64,000 bases of DNA. It comes from Campylorhamphus procurvoides (Eukaryota > Chordata > Aves > Passeriformes > Dendrocolaptidae). The DNA lies in assembly GCA_013396655.1 (NCBI GenBank), contig WBMV01009285.1, forward strand, positions 1 through 64,000, given 5' to 3'. How positions within the stretch are numbered: position 1 is the stretch's first letter; every line of letters starts with the position of its first letter. The translations under genes and the position numbers were made by a program. The notes beneath the pieces were generated by a model. That model did no database searches, was not told where the DNA came from, and saw only the letters and a list, made by a program, of their open reading frames with translations. Shown here in pieces: positions 1 through 10,900 of this stretch.

Positions 1-3000
1 CCAATTTCAACCGGTTACAATAGGCAAAGAATATGTCTGTTGTTTTGCTACCCAGTGCTTTAGTTTGTTTGCTGAGGAGGAATAGCAGCTCATTAAAAGG
101 GGGCTGTCTTCAGTGGTTGCACTCGGAGAGTCCCTGATTCCTCCTGAGCAACCACATTTTGAGCTGGCTTGTCACCCTCCATCCTGTGCCACTGCCTACA
201 TGGCAGGGCTTTCTTCCAGGGTAGCAGGAAGTTCTGCATGGAGAGCAAGCAAGACTGAAGGGTCTTGTTTGTGTCCTACTCCTTCAGTAGCACCCTCTTC
301 AGAAACACACAAAATGCATCTGCTGACTTAAGGGCTCCATTTGTGGAGGCCTACACATGCAAACGGGGAATTACTACTGGGGATGCAGGTCTTGCAAATG
401 CTAGTCTGACTCATGATTGGTTTCCAGTCTCAATACCTATTCATGGCTTAAATCCTTTCAGCCTAGAGAGCTTTCACTCGTGCTCTTGTGGATGTTGTCC
501 TGCACTGTGGAATATACTTTTCTTTTGGTCTAACCAGATAAGGGACAGGGACTCTGCTGGTTAAGCGACAGCTCTGAGATCAGGAGAAATGTCTATGACT
601 GACACCTGAAGGAAACAAAAACTATAAATAGAAGAAACCTAGAAGTGATACGTTATTCCTAGACTGAGTTTTTGTTATTAGCATCAGAATATGATGATTT
701 CACAGAACACTTCATTTGGACAATGGGATTGAAAGGAAATAGAGGAAGATATATAACATGTTTCCCTGAACCACTCTGAATAGGAGAGCCACAGAGATGA
801 AGAAAAAGAGGGAAGGGAAAGAAAACTATTGAAAATCTCCAAGTGCAGTTTTCCTTCAGGCGTTTTCTCCCTTTGTTAAGCACTTTGGACTGCAGTGGCT
901 CTGCATCTTTCGTCCTCCACTTGGATGTCTAAACATGCATGGCAGCAAGCCATAGTCCATCTCCCGGACAGTTAAACCCCCCCAGCAGCAAGTCATGGTC
1001 TACCAGCCACTTTTAACTCCTCTTTCTTTATTGGCAACTTGGTATTTTACCAAACAAAGTTCCTGGAAGACTCTCAACTGCTGTTGAAAGTGTTTTGCCC
1101 CTGAGGGTAAGAAACATGTTTTAAAACCTGTCACCTTTCTTCATTTCAACCCTACATCTCCTCTTTATCTCCACAAGCAGCCAATGTCACCATATGCACC
1201 ATTAATTCTGGTACTTTCAAATCAAGCAGAAGAAATAAACTAGGCTGTAGCCCTTCCTTTATGCTGCCACAATGAACCAAGCTAGGCATTGGGAAGACAG
1301 AGAGCTGACATTTTAACTTTTAATTGAAGAATTTCTTCCCCACAGAGGTATCAACAGGAAATGGAGCACCATCCACCCTTTTAAAATTGAAGGCCAAGTT
1401 CCTCAGGAGTTTTAAAGCTCCGTGGCTACAGGCACAAGGGGGTTGGTGGAAAGGTGACCCTTTCCAGGGCTGGGAGGTGCTGCTGTGCTAAAGCAGTGGC
1501 CACTGTAAGTCACTGAGCTGGCTGAGCCACCTTACTCTGACACCCAAACCCCACTTGCTGTTTGCATATCCTGCACTGTCTCCAGCTAAATGTGATTTGT
1601 CCTGTTCATTGCCTTGTTCTGCCAAGTAGCCAGGAATCCTCATCTCGCCAACATCACACTATGTTCTGAAGGAGGACCCAGCCTCCAACTCAGGTTTTAT
1701 GGCCTTCCTTCTGTTACACCTCCATGTCTTTATTAAATTCTAAACACAAGCTTTTAAGAATTGGCAAGCTGCTTGCCTCACGTGTGAAAGAAATGCTGCA
1801 GATGCGCTCTTTTCAATGAATGTGAGTGCTGTGAAAATGCTGAAACACTGGACAACAGTAAGAGCCTGCCATCTTAGACCCCTCTAAAAGGCAGGTTGTT
1901 CCTAAGGACCTTTTGGGAGGGAGAAGGAAACTCACATTACTTTGATAATTTCGTATTTCATTGTCTAGAGTTTATAAAGAGTATGGTGAGTTCTTAAAGT
2001 CAAAGGAATACATCAGTAAAACAATTAGGAAATCAGCTTGACAAATGTTGTGGTACAACTTTGGAGGGGTTGTCAGTGTGGAACTTGGCTCTTGACCCTC
2101 CTCGATTTCCATTGCACTGTAAAACTGCCTGTCAAGAGAATGGAGGAGAACTTTGTAACTGAGACTTTAAAATTTAATTGAGCAAAAGCAGTCAGAATAT
2201 ATGGAAGAAACAACCTTCCATGGGATGAGAGAGGTGCAAGGAGCTCTTTTCTTTCACTGATACTATACTATACATTGTCCTTGACTTTGTGTCACTACAG
2301 CAGACAGGAATGAAGGGCACCTGACTAAATTAAGTACCAGCTGATACGAGGTACAGGATGTCTCACTTACTTCAGAGCTTTAAAAAACTTAATAATTTAA
2401 ATGGATAGTATAATTCACTGTGCTACTAAAGGAACTTTTAAAGATGCTTTGAGATGGTAAAAATAATTAACCAAACTTTATGTTAACTGTTTAAAAGTGT
2501 AACTGAAATTATACTTGTTATAAAAATTTCATTACTACATCTGTATCTCAGATTGATTTATTCTTTTGGTGATGGCATAGTTTTGAAATTTAAGATGCAT
2601 TTTCCTATCCAAAGAAAGCCACTTTTATCTATCAAAGAACTAGTTGAATTTTCAGGGTTTTTGCTTCTGTATTGAGTCAATTCTTTGGAAGGCACTTGAG
2701 AGAGACATATTTCTCATATTCTCATTTTTTACCAAATATTCTCTTATTTTACCAAAACCAGGTTGACTGCTCCATGAAGTAAGATGGTTACAGTGACTTC
2801 ACTTAGTTTTTACAGATTTATGCAAATCCTAGGCACGTTTCATTCCTGTAGTAGCACATTTCATATAATCAGTTGTATGTCATCTGATATTCATGTCTTC
2901 ATAGTCTGTGTTAATGAGGATATATAATTACTAGGACTCTGAATACATTATATTTGATACCTTGCATTTTGTTATGGTTGTTCCCAAACTTCTGCAAAAG

Positions 3001-3635
3001 ATCTTCACCTCTGTCTTTTGGTTACTTCTTGTATTTTGTTTTGTATTCCTTTCTTAAACATTTTGAATGAGATTAATTCCCTTATTTCAATGAGGGATAA
3101 GATTTTCCCAAAGGAAGCAGCGTTGTCACCAGCACACCTAAAAGGCAGTTACCAGACTTCAGCGAAGTCAAGTCCATTATAATTCTGTTGTCTTGATATG
3201 GTTATGAACTACACCACAAGAATGGTTTTCAATATATTGCCCATACAACTTCTCACTATCTAACTTTATTAAGAAATAAGTAACACAATGGATTTTGAGA
3301 TCATGTAGCAATTGTTTTGTTGTTTTGTTTTGCTGGTTTTTTTTTCTTTTGTAAGGGCAATGTATCTTTCCTCAGGTATATTCTCCAATGATTCTAAATA
3401 AACTTGACATTTAACTTGACTTTTAACTTGACTTTTGTCTTGCTCTTTTCAGTTTGCTTCTTGCTCCCATTGGGATATGGCATGTTTTCACACAGCACAT
3501 GGATAGCCATGGAGCTCCTCGTCATAACATGTTGTGAATGCTGAAAGTTTATAGAGTTCAAAAACTGATTGTACAAGTTAATGGGGGAAAAATCTACTGA
3601 AGGCAATTAAAAACTTTGAACCTGCTTCTGACAAA

Positions 3636-3780
3636 CGTACCATTAGCTCAGTTGCTTAGAGCATAGTGCTAATAATGCCAAGGTGGTGAGTTCAATCCCT
3701 GTATGGGCCATTCACTTAAGAGAAGGACTTGATGATCCTTGTGGGTTCCTTCCAACTCAGAATATTCCATTATTCTTCTT
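3636..3780 (+). mobile_element. tRNA-Ile-derived SINE with CR1-type tail (TguSINE1-like)
   Basis: The head (3636-3710) reads as a decayed tRNA-Ile(AAT) gene: A box TAGCTCAGTTGC, anticodon loop CTAATAA with AAT at 3671-3673, and B box GAGTTCAATCCC. It is followed by a CR1 3' tail, GACTTGATGATCCTTG and TTCCTTCCAACTCAG, ending in ATTCCATTATTCTT. A tRNA head plus LINE tail is the structure of a SINE mobilised by CR1. SINEs are rare in birds; this design matches TguSINE1 of passerines from memory. Mutations in acceptor and B box make it an unlikely functional tRNA. No clear target-site duplication is seen. Confidence 0.85.
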
Positions 3781-5479
3781 TAACTGAATGAATGTGCCAT
3801 TCATTTATCTCTAATGCCTCTGAACAATGCTATGAATAGCTTTACCTTCTCAAATCCCTTTTAAAGATGTCAGAGCCTTTTAAATCTTGTGCTAATAAAA
3901 CTACACCACACCCTGGAAACCGGCTGGCACCAGGAAGAAGAATTTCTGAAGTGAATTGCCCAGCAATTTCCTTTTAATAGCTATCAGCTATTTTAGTCAA
4001 ATACTCAGTGGCCATTTACCTCGACCTCAAGATTACTTCTCTTTTTCTTTTCACTTCTGGCATAAATCCCTTATACTGCCCAGCTGAACCAATGTATTCC
4101 TCAAGGGATTGTACCAGTAACCATGCCAATAAATACTGTTTATAAATTATGAACAAAGGAAATTTACTTATCTCATTGTCATGACCTGTGTGACTGGGCA
4201 AGCTGGTTTATTAAGCATTCTGAGTTTAGCTCCAGCAAAGGCTGGCTTACCTTTCTGCTGGGGGTTCAAATAATGGGAGGAGGAGGAGACAGATGTCAAA
4301 CTTTTTGAGGAATACAATAATAGTTTGAGTGCTGTGGTGAAGAGCCACGTGCATTGGGGTCATTTAAGCTGCTTCACACTGGTAGTCTCTGTGACTGCAT
4401 CTCTAAGCCTGGGAAACAACTTCCTGCTAAGAGCAGAAGTGATAGAGGAGGTCTAGAAGGAATGTCTTTTGTTTGAATTTTACTAAAAACAAAGAAACTT
4501 TCCTCAAAAACAACACCACCACCAAAAGCCCACAACAGATTTCCAGAAAGGGCTACTGAGAAAATAACTCTTGCAAGAGAATGAACTCAATAAACCAAAA
4601 CTTAGTATTAGACACTCTCACAGAAAAATAGTGTAAATGGCAATAGTACAGAAGGGATAAAAAAGGGAGCTGATAGGGCACATTTTAGGTGAGAATGCAA
4701 AGATTATCCTGACAAATATACCACAGACACATACATTAAAAGAACCCTTAACAGCCCTTGTCAGACTAATCTTGGAGTGTGGGGATTCCTTCTGGGCACA
4801 AATCCAGCAAATTATTTAATTTTGACATTTGAACAAGGTACATGAGCCAGGCACCTGAGAAACAAAGACCTTAAAAATACTAATTAAGAAAATTGAGGTC
4901 CAAGTTACACATCAAAATAGTGAAAAAAGCGCCCTCATGGTTTTGGAAACAACCAGCAATATAATTATAAAATGAAGCTCTACCACACTATCAATGCATT
5001 GATCTAAATAACAAGTATTAAATAATGCATCCCAGAACACACCTGTCTAGCTGTCTTCTCAGTGACATTGTTCAAGCACTGTCAGTGACACATAAATTCC
5101 TCCACAATATCACTGAACTGGAGAGACTCCAAAATAACAGTAAAAGCTCCCACTGTTAGCTTTTAAGTGTGTAAGCTGCTCTTCAGCACATTTCTAACAT
5201 GCTACTATGCTCCTGCTCCCATAGTCCTCAATAACAGCAATTGTGAGAGCAGTAATAGGATTGTGTCTACCAGCTCTGTGATGGCCACACACTTCATAGC
5301 CACACATACACTCCATGACTCCAGCACCAATGATCTCACCTCCAGAGTGGTCCCTGAGGTGCACCTCAGACAGCTGGCCTCTTTCAGTATCTTGGCTTCC
5401 TCTTTGCAGTTCCCATACCTGATGCTGGCCTGTACTTGCAGCTGTCAGCTCCATGTTAAGTATTTTTCTCTGCAAGACT

Positions 5480-6960
5480 CTATTAATGTGTAGACATCCA
5501 GACAGATTTGCTTCACTGCATTGCTTTTGCCTTGGGAATCACTTACCTTATCAAACATCCCGCTAGTCTGACATGATCTAGCTTTGATGATCCACAATGT
5601 AGCTGAACCTATTTTTCACTTACTTCTAAGACTTTCCTCAGTCAAATCAACAGGGCTTGGAGTTGTTGCCCCTCTCCCCCCCTCCGCCTTTTTAGAAGAT
5701 GGGTTTCCTGTTCTCCAATAACAGTACTTTACTTCCAAATTGGCTGATTCATCAAAAGCATTGCTCAGGACTTGAAAAGCTAGTTAGTAATACTTTCAGC
5801 ATTGGGGGTGCAATTTTCTGTGGCCTGATACAAGGAACAGCCTAACTTATGCTTCCACTTCATACCTGCTAATGACATCGTTTACATTATCTTTGTTTAT
5901 TTTAGGTTCTCTGCCAATATCCTCATATTAATAACTTTTTTTCATTGAAAATGGAGGCAATGTCTTCATTCAATATTTGGAGCAGTCTTCATCTCATCCC
6001 TGGCATTTAGTCACCATACATCTTCCTTCTTTGAATCACTTTTTTTTATATAGTTGAAAAAATCTTTGTTATCTGTTGTTCTTTTCTTTGCAACATCTGG
6101 CTCAGCTAGATTATTATCCATTCTTTCATTCTGATCCCACAGCTTCTAACCCTGCAAACTGTACTTCTCCTATTTCCTTTCCTTTACTTCACTCAGTAAC
6201 AGCCTTTTTCAGGTAGTTACTCATCCAATAGCTCTACAGTTGTTCTTGACCTATTCCAATCTCTTTTATAGGATGAAAGTCCTATACAGCATTTTCTATT
6301 TTGGATTTAAAGTAAGTTCATGATTCTTCCATGCTCAAATGCTTGAGGTTTCAGGTCCATGCAGCCTCACCAATCATTTTTTCATAGTTTCTTAATATTT
6401 GTCCTTAAGTGTCTAGGATTGGAGGACCAGATCTATTCTTGGTTTTCCTGAAATCTGCAGAAAAAATGTGAGTCATTCATCAAAGGTTATTTTCTATAAT
6501 CAAATTATTTTTAAAATGATTTGTAATATCCTTTTATTTTACTGAAAAGAATTATAGAACAGCTTCCCTTTAGGCATAGTCTGTTCAGGGGCTGCTGGTA
6601 AATAAAGTTTATTGCCCATCGCACTCAATAATACATGCTGCATATTGTCTTTGTTTTCCAAACTGTCTAGGGAATTAAAGTCTTTCCCAACTCTTGCTGT
6701 TATTTAGTATTAATAAAAATCTCTATCCATCGTTATTCCAGAACCTGAGGGTCTTTGTCAGATTTTGGGGCATTTTATTTGCTGTTATCCACTATCATTT
6801 TGAAATAAATGTTTTATTTGTACCATCATCATCTCTGCCTTCTCAATCTATTACTTCATAAATGTTATTAAAATTAGCAATTAATAACACAAATACTACC
6901 TTTATCTTATTTTTTCTCCTTTCTTCAACCTCTCCAAATTAGAGGATGAAAAGAGAAAAA
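5480..6960 (-). mobile_element. probable ancient CR1/L3-like LINE relic
   Basis: The plus strand reads like the complement of an old CR1-clade 3' region: phrases such as AAAATGGAGGCAATGTC with TTCATTCAATATTTGG, and later long A/T-rich degraded text, resemble the ORF2-end and 3' UTR of amniote L3/CR1 elements. Divergence is high and the boundaries are approximate. It is assigned by pattern memory only. Confidence 0.4.
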
Positions 6961-7878
6961 AGTGGCTTTGTGGTTGGCCTTAGCTGCTGGCTTATTTGGC
7001 TTCATAGACTACAGGGGTAGTACCTGAGAAGTTGTCTCTTTCCACCTAAACAGTTCCTGGGGAAGTCAGCCAAAGACTGAAAAACTTAAATACATATACA
7101 CACATATATTTGCAAGTTGGAGCAAAAGAAAAACGAGAATGTTAAGTAAAGTTGCATTTGTTGCAAGTGGGAGAACACACCTTAATGTAAGCAAAGCGCT
7201 TGGCAGCCCATCAAAAAAAATCTTCTACAAAAAATATTACATTCTCTGCTATAGGAAAGTCATGCAAAAGAGATAGCAGGCACCAAAACTGCACAGTGCC
7301 TTTGGCTGTTTCTTCTCAGTTGTTGCTAGACTCTTTCAGACAGAAGTCACACAACCCTGCCTTCAGTAGCATTACAAGCAGTTCCTGGGTACCAGCAGGA
7401 CAAGAGTCAGGATCTGCACTGGGAATAAAAACTGAGACACCGAGGTTGAGAACCTGATAAGACACCATGTAAGAAAAAACTAGCCCTGCAGTGTCTCTTG
7501 ACTACTGATGTTTTCTGTCTTAGCCTATGCCTGCTTTAACTTGTGCCTCGGAGATGCCTGCTTCTGTTATTTGAATAGCATTTCTGGTTGTTGTGGTATT
7601 TTATTTCTGATTTATATTGTTGTTGTGGGTTTTTTTAAAGAAAGGGGAAAACGAACGCTGAAAGGAAAGTTTGGTAATTCTGATCTCCACCAGCTGTCAC
7701 AAACCGGCCAAGAACAAACCCAGAAGTGACGCCAAGGCTGGGGCACGGGTCGAGCGCACCAGGGATGGAGTGGTGGGTGGCTGCACACACAAGCACCTGG
7801 TCCGTGCTCCAGGACCCCCCTTCTGCGGGGGCAGTACCGCNCAGAGCGGAGCGGAGCGGGAGAGCCGCCCGGGCAGGG

Positions 7879-7936
7879 ATGGTGCCGCCGCCCGCCCCCG
7901 CCGGGCCGGCTCCGATGGACATGCTGGACCCCTCAG
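7879..7936 (+). CDS. TMEM255B: TMEM255B-like exon 1 (start codon exon)
   Basis: The ATG at 7879 has G at -3 and G at +4, a good initiation context. It encodes 19 residues beginning MVPPPAPAG and ending MLDPS, plus the first base of a Gly codon. The donor is CAG|GTGAGA. This ATG is chosen because the Pro-rich start followed by LDP matches the family's N-terminus as I recall it. Further in-frame ATGs are at 7915 and 7921. The frame is also open upstream to a TGA at 7681, with another in-frame ATG at 7765, so a 38-residue longer form cannot be excluded. Confidence 0.82.
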
Positions 7937-10900
7937 GTGAGACCCCGCCTGCCCCGCCGAGCGCGGGAGGGAGCGCCGGGGACACCGCGGCGGGATGCAG
8001 GATGCGGGATCCCGCGGGATGCGGGATGCAGGATGCGGGCTCCCCCGGAGCACCTCGGCGCTTTGGGTACGGGCTGTGCCCCGCGGGGTCCGGGGATCTC
8101 AGCCCGTGATGCTCATCCTCTCGCCCGCTGAGGTGTTTGAAAACAGCGGTTCTTCTCCGGAGCTTTGGTTCTTCCCCGGAGCTTTGAGCCGCGCCTGCTG
8201 GATCCCTTCGCTGGAGGTTTAACATTCGAAGGAATAGCTTGGTGCGAGACGCGGGTAGTAAATGAATGTCAGGGCCATCCCGCTGTGCTCGGTGGCCGTG
8301 CTGGGGAAGGTGGAGGAGCCCGCAGGTGTGGGGCGCGCTGGGGACAGGTGTTGGGTTAATTTCCCTCCTCCTGTTTCTCCTTATTGAGCCGTGCGCTGCT
8401 GAAGTGGTGTGCTGCTTGTGTTTACAGTGTACATCCTGAAATACAAACATGCAGGCGAAACAAAGGTCAAGTAATTCATTATCCCAGCAGAATTCATGGA
8501 AGTCGAGAAAATACAGAACTTATTGCTAGGAATTGCTCCGTGAAGTGTTTGAAAGGATAAGTAGACACTTTGCTGCGCACTCAAGGATCTTAAAAGATGG
8601 ATAAAAAAATGTATCGGGTCTTAATTTTTCCCTTAAACTTGGAAGAAAAACTATGTTGGTGTTGAAAAGGTAGTAATGGAAGAAGTACTGTAACTTAAAA
8701 ATGTTTTCATGTGGTCATTAGAAAAAGGAGTATCTGTATGCTAGCTTTAAATTAGTGATTAGCTGCTCATTAAATTATTTATTGGTGAAAGAATTGCTGC
8801 CAAAGCAGTGAAGTCATAGTGATACTGCATGGTATCATTTACTGTTGCTATTGTGCACAGTAGAGCAGGGTTTGTGAGATTGCTTTCTTGTTTTGTTTTG
8901 TTTGGGGGTTTTTTTGTAATAGAATTGTAAACTGTTACTCCTGGTCTTGAATATATAACACGGTGGAAACTTACTCAACCTATAAAGGTAAGAGATGGGC
9001 CTGATAAAAGCCGCTGTCTTGTGTCTTGAAATGAATACTGTTGCATCTGGATTAATTAGTTCAGCACTCCGGACAAGTCAAGCATTTAATCAGAAAAGGG
9101 AAAGTAATCACCAATAGCAGGTGTGAGTATCTCTTCTAAGCATCTCAATCCATCACATTTAATTTTGGGAGGCAATGTAGGATTAATTCAGTTTCACTGG
9201 CATAGAACAGTTTGGAAAATACACACTGAAAACTAGCTGAGAGATAGCACTGAAGTGAGCACTGCAGTAATTAAAAATTATTAATTTAGCTTCAAAGATC
9301 TTCTCTTAAATATTTTCTCAATAGCAGCAAAGCAGTGGATACCTTTGATACTATAGTCTGTCTATGGTGGAGTTCCACTAAATTACCTTATTATATATGG
9401 TTAATGCCACTCTCCAAAACATGTCACAATTTTTAGTAGTATTCATTACACAATAAAAATGCACTGTTTTTTTCTGTTACAAAAGTTCCCTCCTTTTTCT
9501 CATGGTAAGATGCTAATGCATATTGGGCTGGGGCATTATTTGAAATAAGTGTTTCCATTTAGATCACCTTAACTAGATCAAAGAAGAAGGTGTGAAATTA
9601 GATAGTGCTAATGTTCAACAAACGTGACTGTGATCCCAGCAAAGTGCCACATCCTACAGCGATTCTTTACTTGCCAAAAATCATTCCAAACTTTTTAACA
9701 GACTTCATGATGTCCGAAGATAGATTTAAAAAGAATTAGTAAAGTTTGTAAAGTTTAGTTGCCTTAGTCTAAATGTAGACTTTTTTTTTTTCCAGTTTGA
9801 TTGCAGATCATATGCAAGTTTTCCAACATGATGCTGTTTCACTCTATTCTTTTTTTCCCTGGAGCACCGGACACATTCTGTACCATGGGCATGTTTCATC
9901 CTTTATTAGTTTATTCTCCTTTTAAACTCGCTCTTTTGCTTCGTTCAAATACCTACCCTACCGTTCATCAGTAGATCCACCACTTTGCAATCTGATATAT
10001 ACCCTCCCCACAAACCCACTCCTTTTTCCATAGTCTTCCTACAGATTGAATTTAGCCCCCAGCCATTGCGAACAGAGCATTGTAAGTATCATTTTGTTTT
10101 CTGCAGCTGATGAATGGACAGAAGTTTTTTTTTCTGAGCGCAGCAGAACATGTTCTTTACCAGGCACGTTTTGGTGTCTGGAGAGGGATCTCAGTTTCTC
10201 TCCTCACGGGCCTTTCTCTCTCTCAAGGAGGCAGCAGTCTGGTGTCTCTCCTCTTTGTCCTGACAGTGCTCTCTCTCCTTCCATTGTGGTAGCTGGGCTG
10301 AATGGCTCAAGCAGGTACTTTGCCTGACAAACGTTTCACTAGAAAAGCAGAGAGTGTTTCTGGAACTGTTCCTTTTTGTGCACAATTTAGATCTGTGCCA
10401 GACAGAAGACAAGCCAGAGATGTGGAAGCAGCATTACCTCTCTAATTTATCTGTAGTGTCCATTGCTGCAGCATCAAAATGCAGTTAATACTTTGTTGGC
10501 CAAAACTGCTGAAGAATATTGCCAATAGAAGGTAATAACAAGTTCACACTCTCTATGGACCCCAGCCTCAATCTAATGCTAATAAAGATATGACAAGAAG
10601 ATTTCTTTCCACAAGCTTGATTTTTGGTATGCTAAATATAAGAATTCTAAGTTATAATTAAATTGCATTAAGGTCCGGACTAAGAGTTTATAATATTCAT
10701 ACTGAATCATTGTTAAAGAAGTTAAAGGTAATAAATGTCCAAATTATTCTGAGAGTAACTTCAGTATTAAAAAATTGGAAAGTGAATAGCCTACATTAAC
10801 TGCTTCCTGCACTCCAAGAACATTGGTGTTGGAAGAAAGTTCAGCCTACAAATACTGACAGCAACGTTTCCTCTGATATTAATTTCACTGCTATTCTTAA

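Larger units (their letters stand above)
1..7735. other. 5' flank, no gene recognised
   Basis: AT-rich non-coding sequence. It contains the tRNA-Ile SINE at 3636-3780, a short TTAACTTGACTTT-type tandem (about 3400-3441), T-rich runs (about 3315-3355), and a probable ancient CR1/L3-like relic from about 5480 to 6960. By human synteny GRK1 would be the upstream neighbour, but no GRK1 exon is recognised here. A 93-codon minus-strand frame (5194-5475) was examined and not recognised. Confidence 0.6.
7736..8360 (+). promoter_or_regulatory. CpG-island promoter region of the TMEM255B-like gene
   Basis: This is the only strongly GC- and CpG-rich block in the window. It starts abruptly from AT-rich flank and surrounds exon 1. 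No TATA box is seen upstream of the ATG; several GC-box-like C-rich runs (for example CCCGCCCCCGCC near 7890) are present. It is typical of a broad, TATA-less vertebrate promoter. The transcription start cannot be placed from sequence alone. An ambiguous base sits at 7841, inside or near the 5' UTR. Confidence 0.75.

Noticed and set aside
3636..3710. Functional tRNA-Ile gene
   Set aside because: Mutations in the acceptor and B box and a directly attached CR1 tail make it a SINE head rather than a working tRNA gene.
5194..5475. 93-codon minus-strand frame with protein-like composition
   Set aside because: No family recognised, no splice or polyadenylation context, and it borders a probable old repeat; likely chance or repeat-derived.
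1..7735. 3' end of an upstream neighbour such as GRK1
   Set aside because: Expected from human synteny, but no kinase or RGS coding exon is recognised in this flank.
7635..8450. 271-codon minus-strand open frame across the CpG island
   Set aside because: It mirrors the GC-rich exon 1 region, where stops are rare; the Pro/Ala/Gly/Arg-rich peptide has no recognised domain and it spans the ambiguous base.
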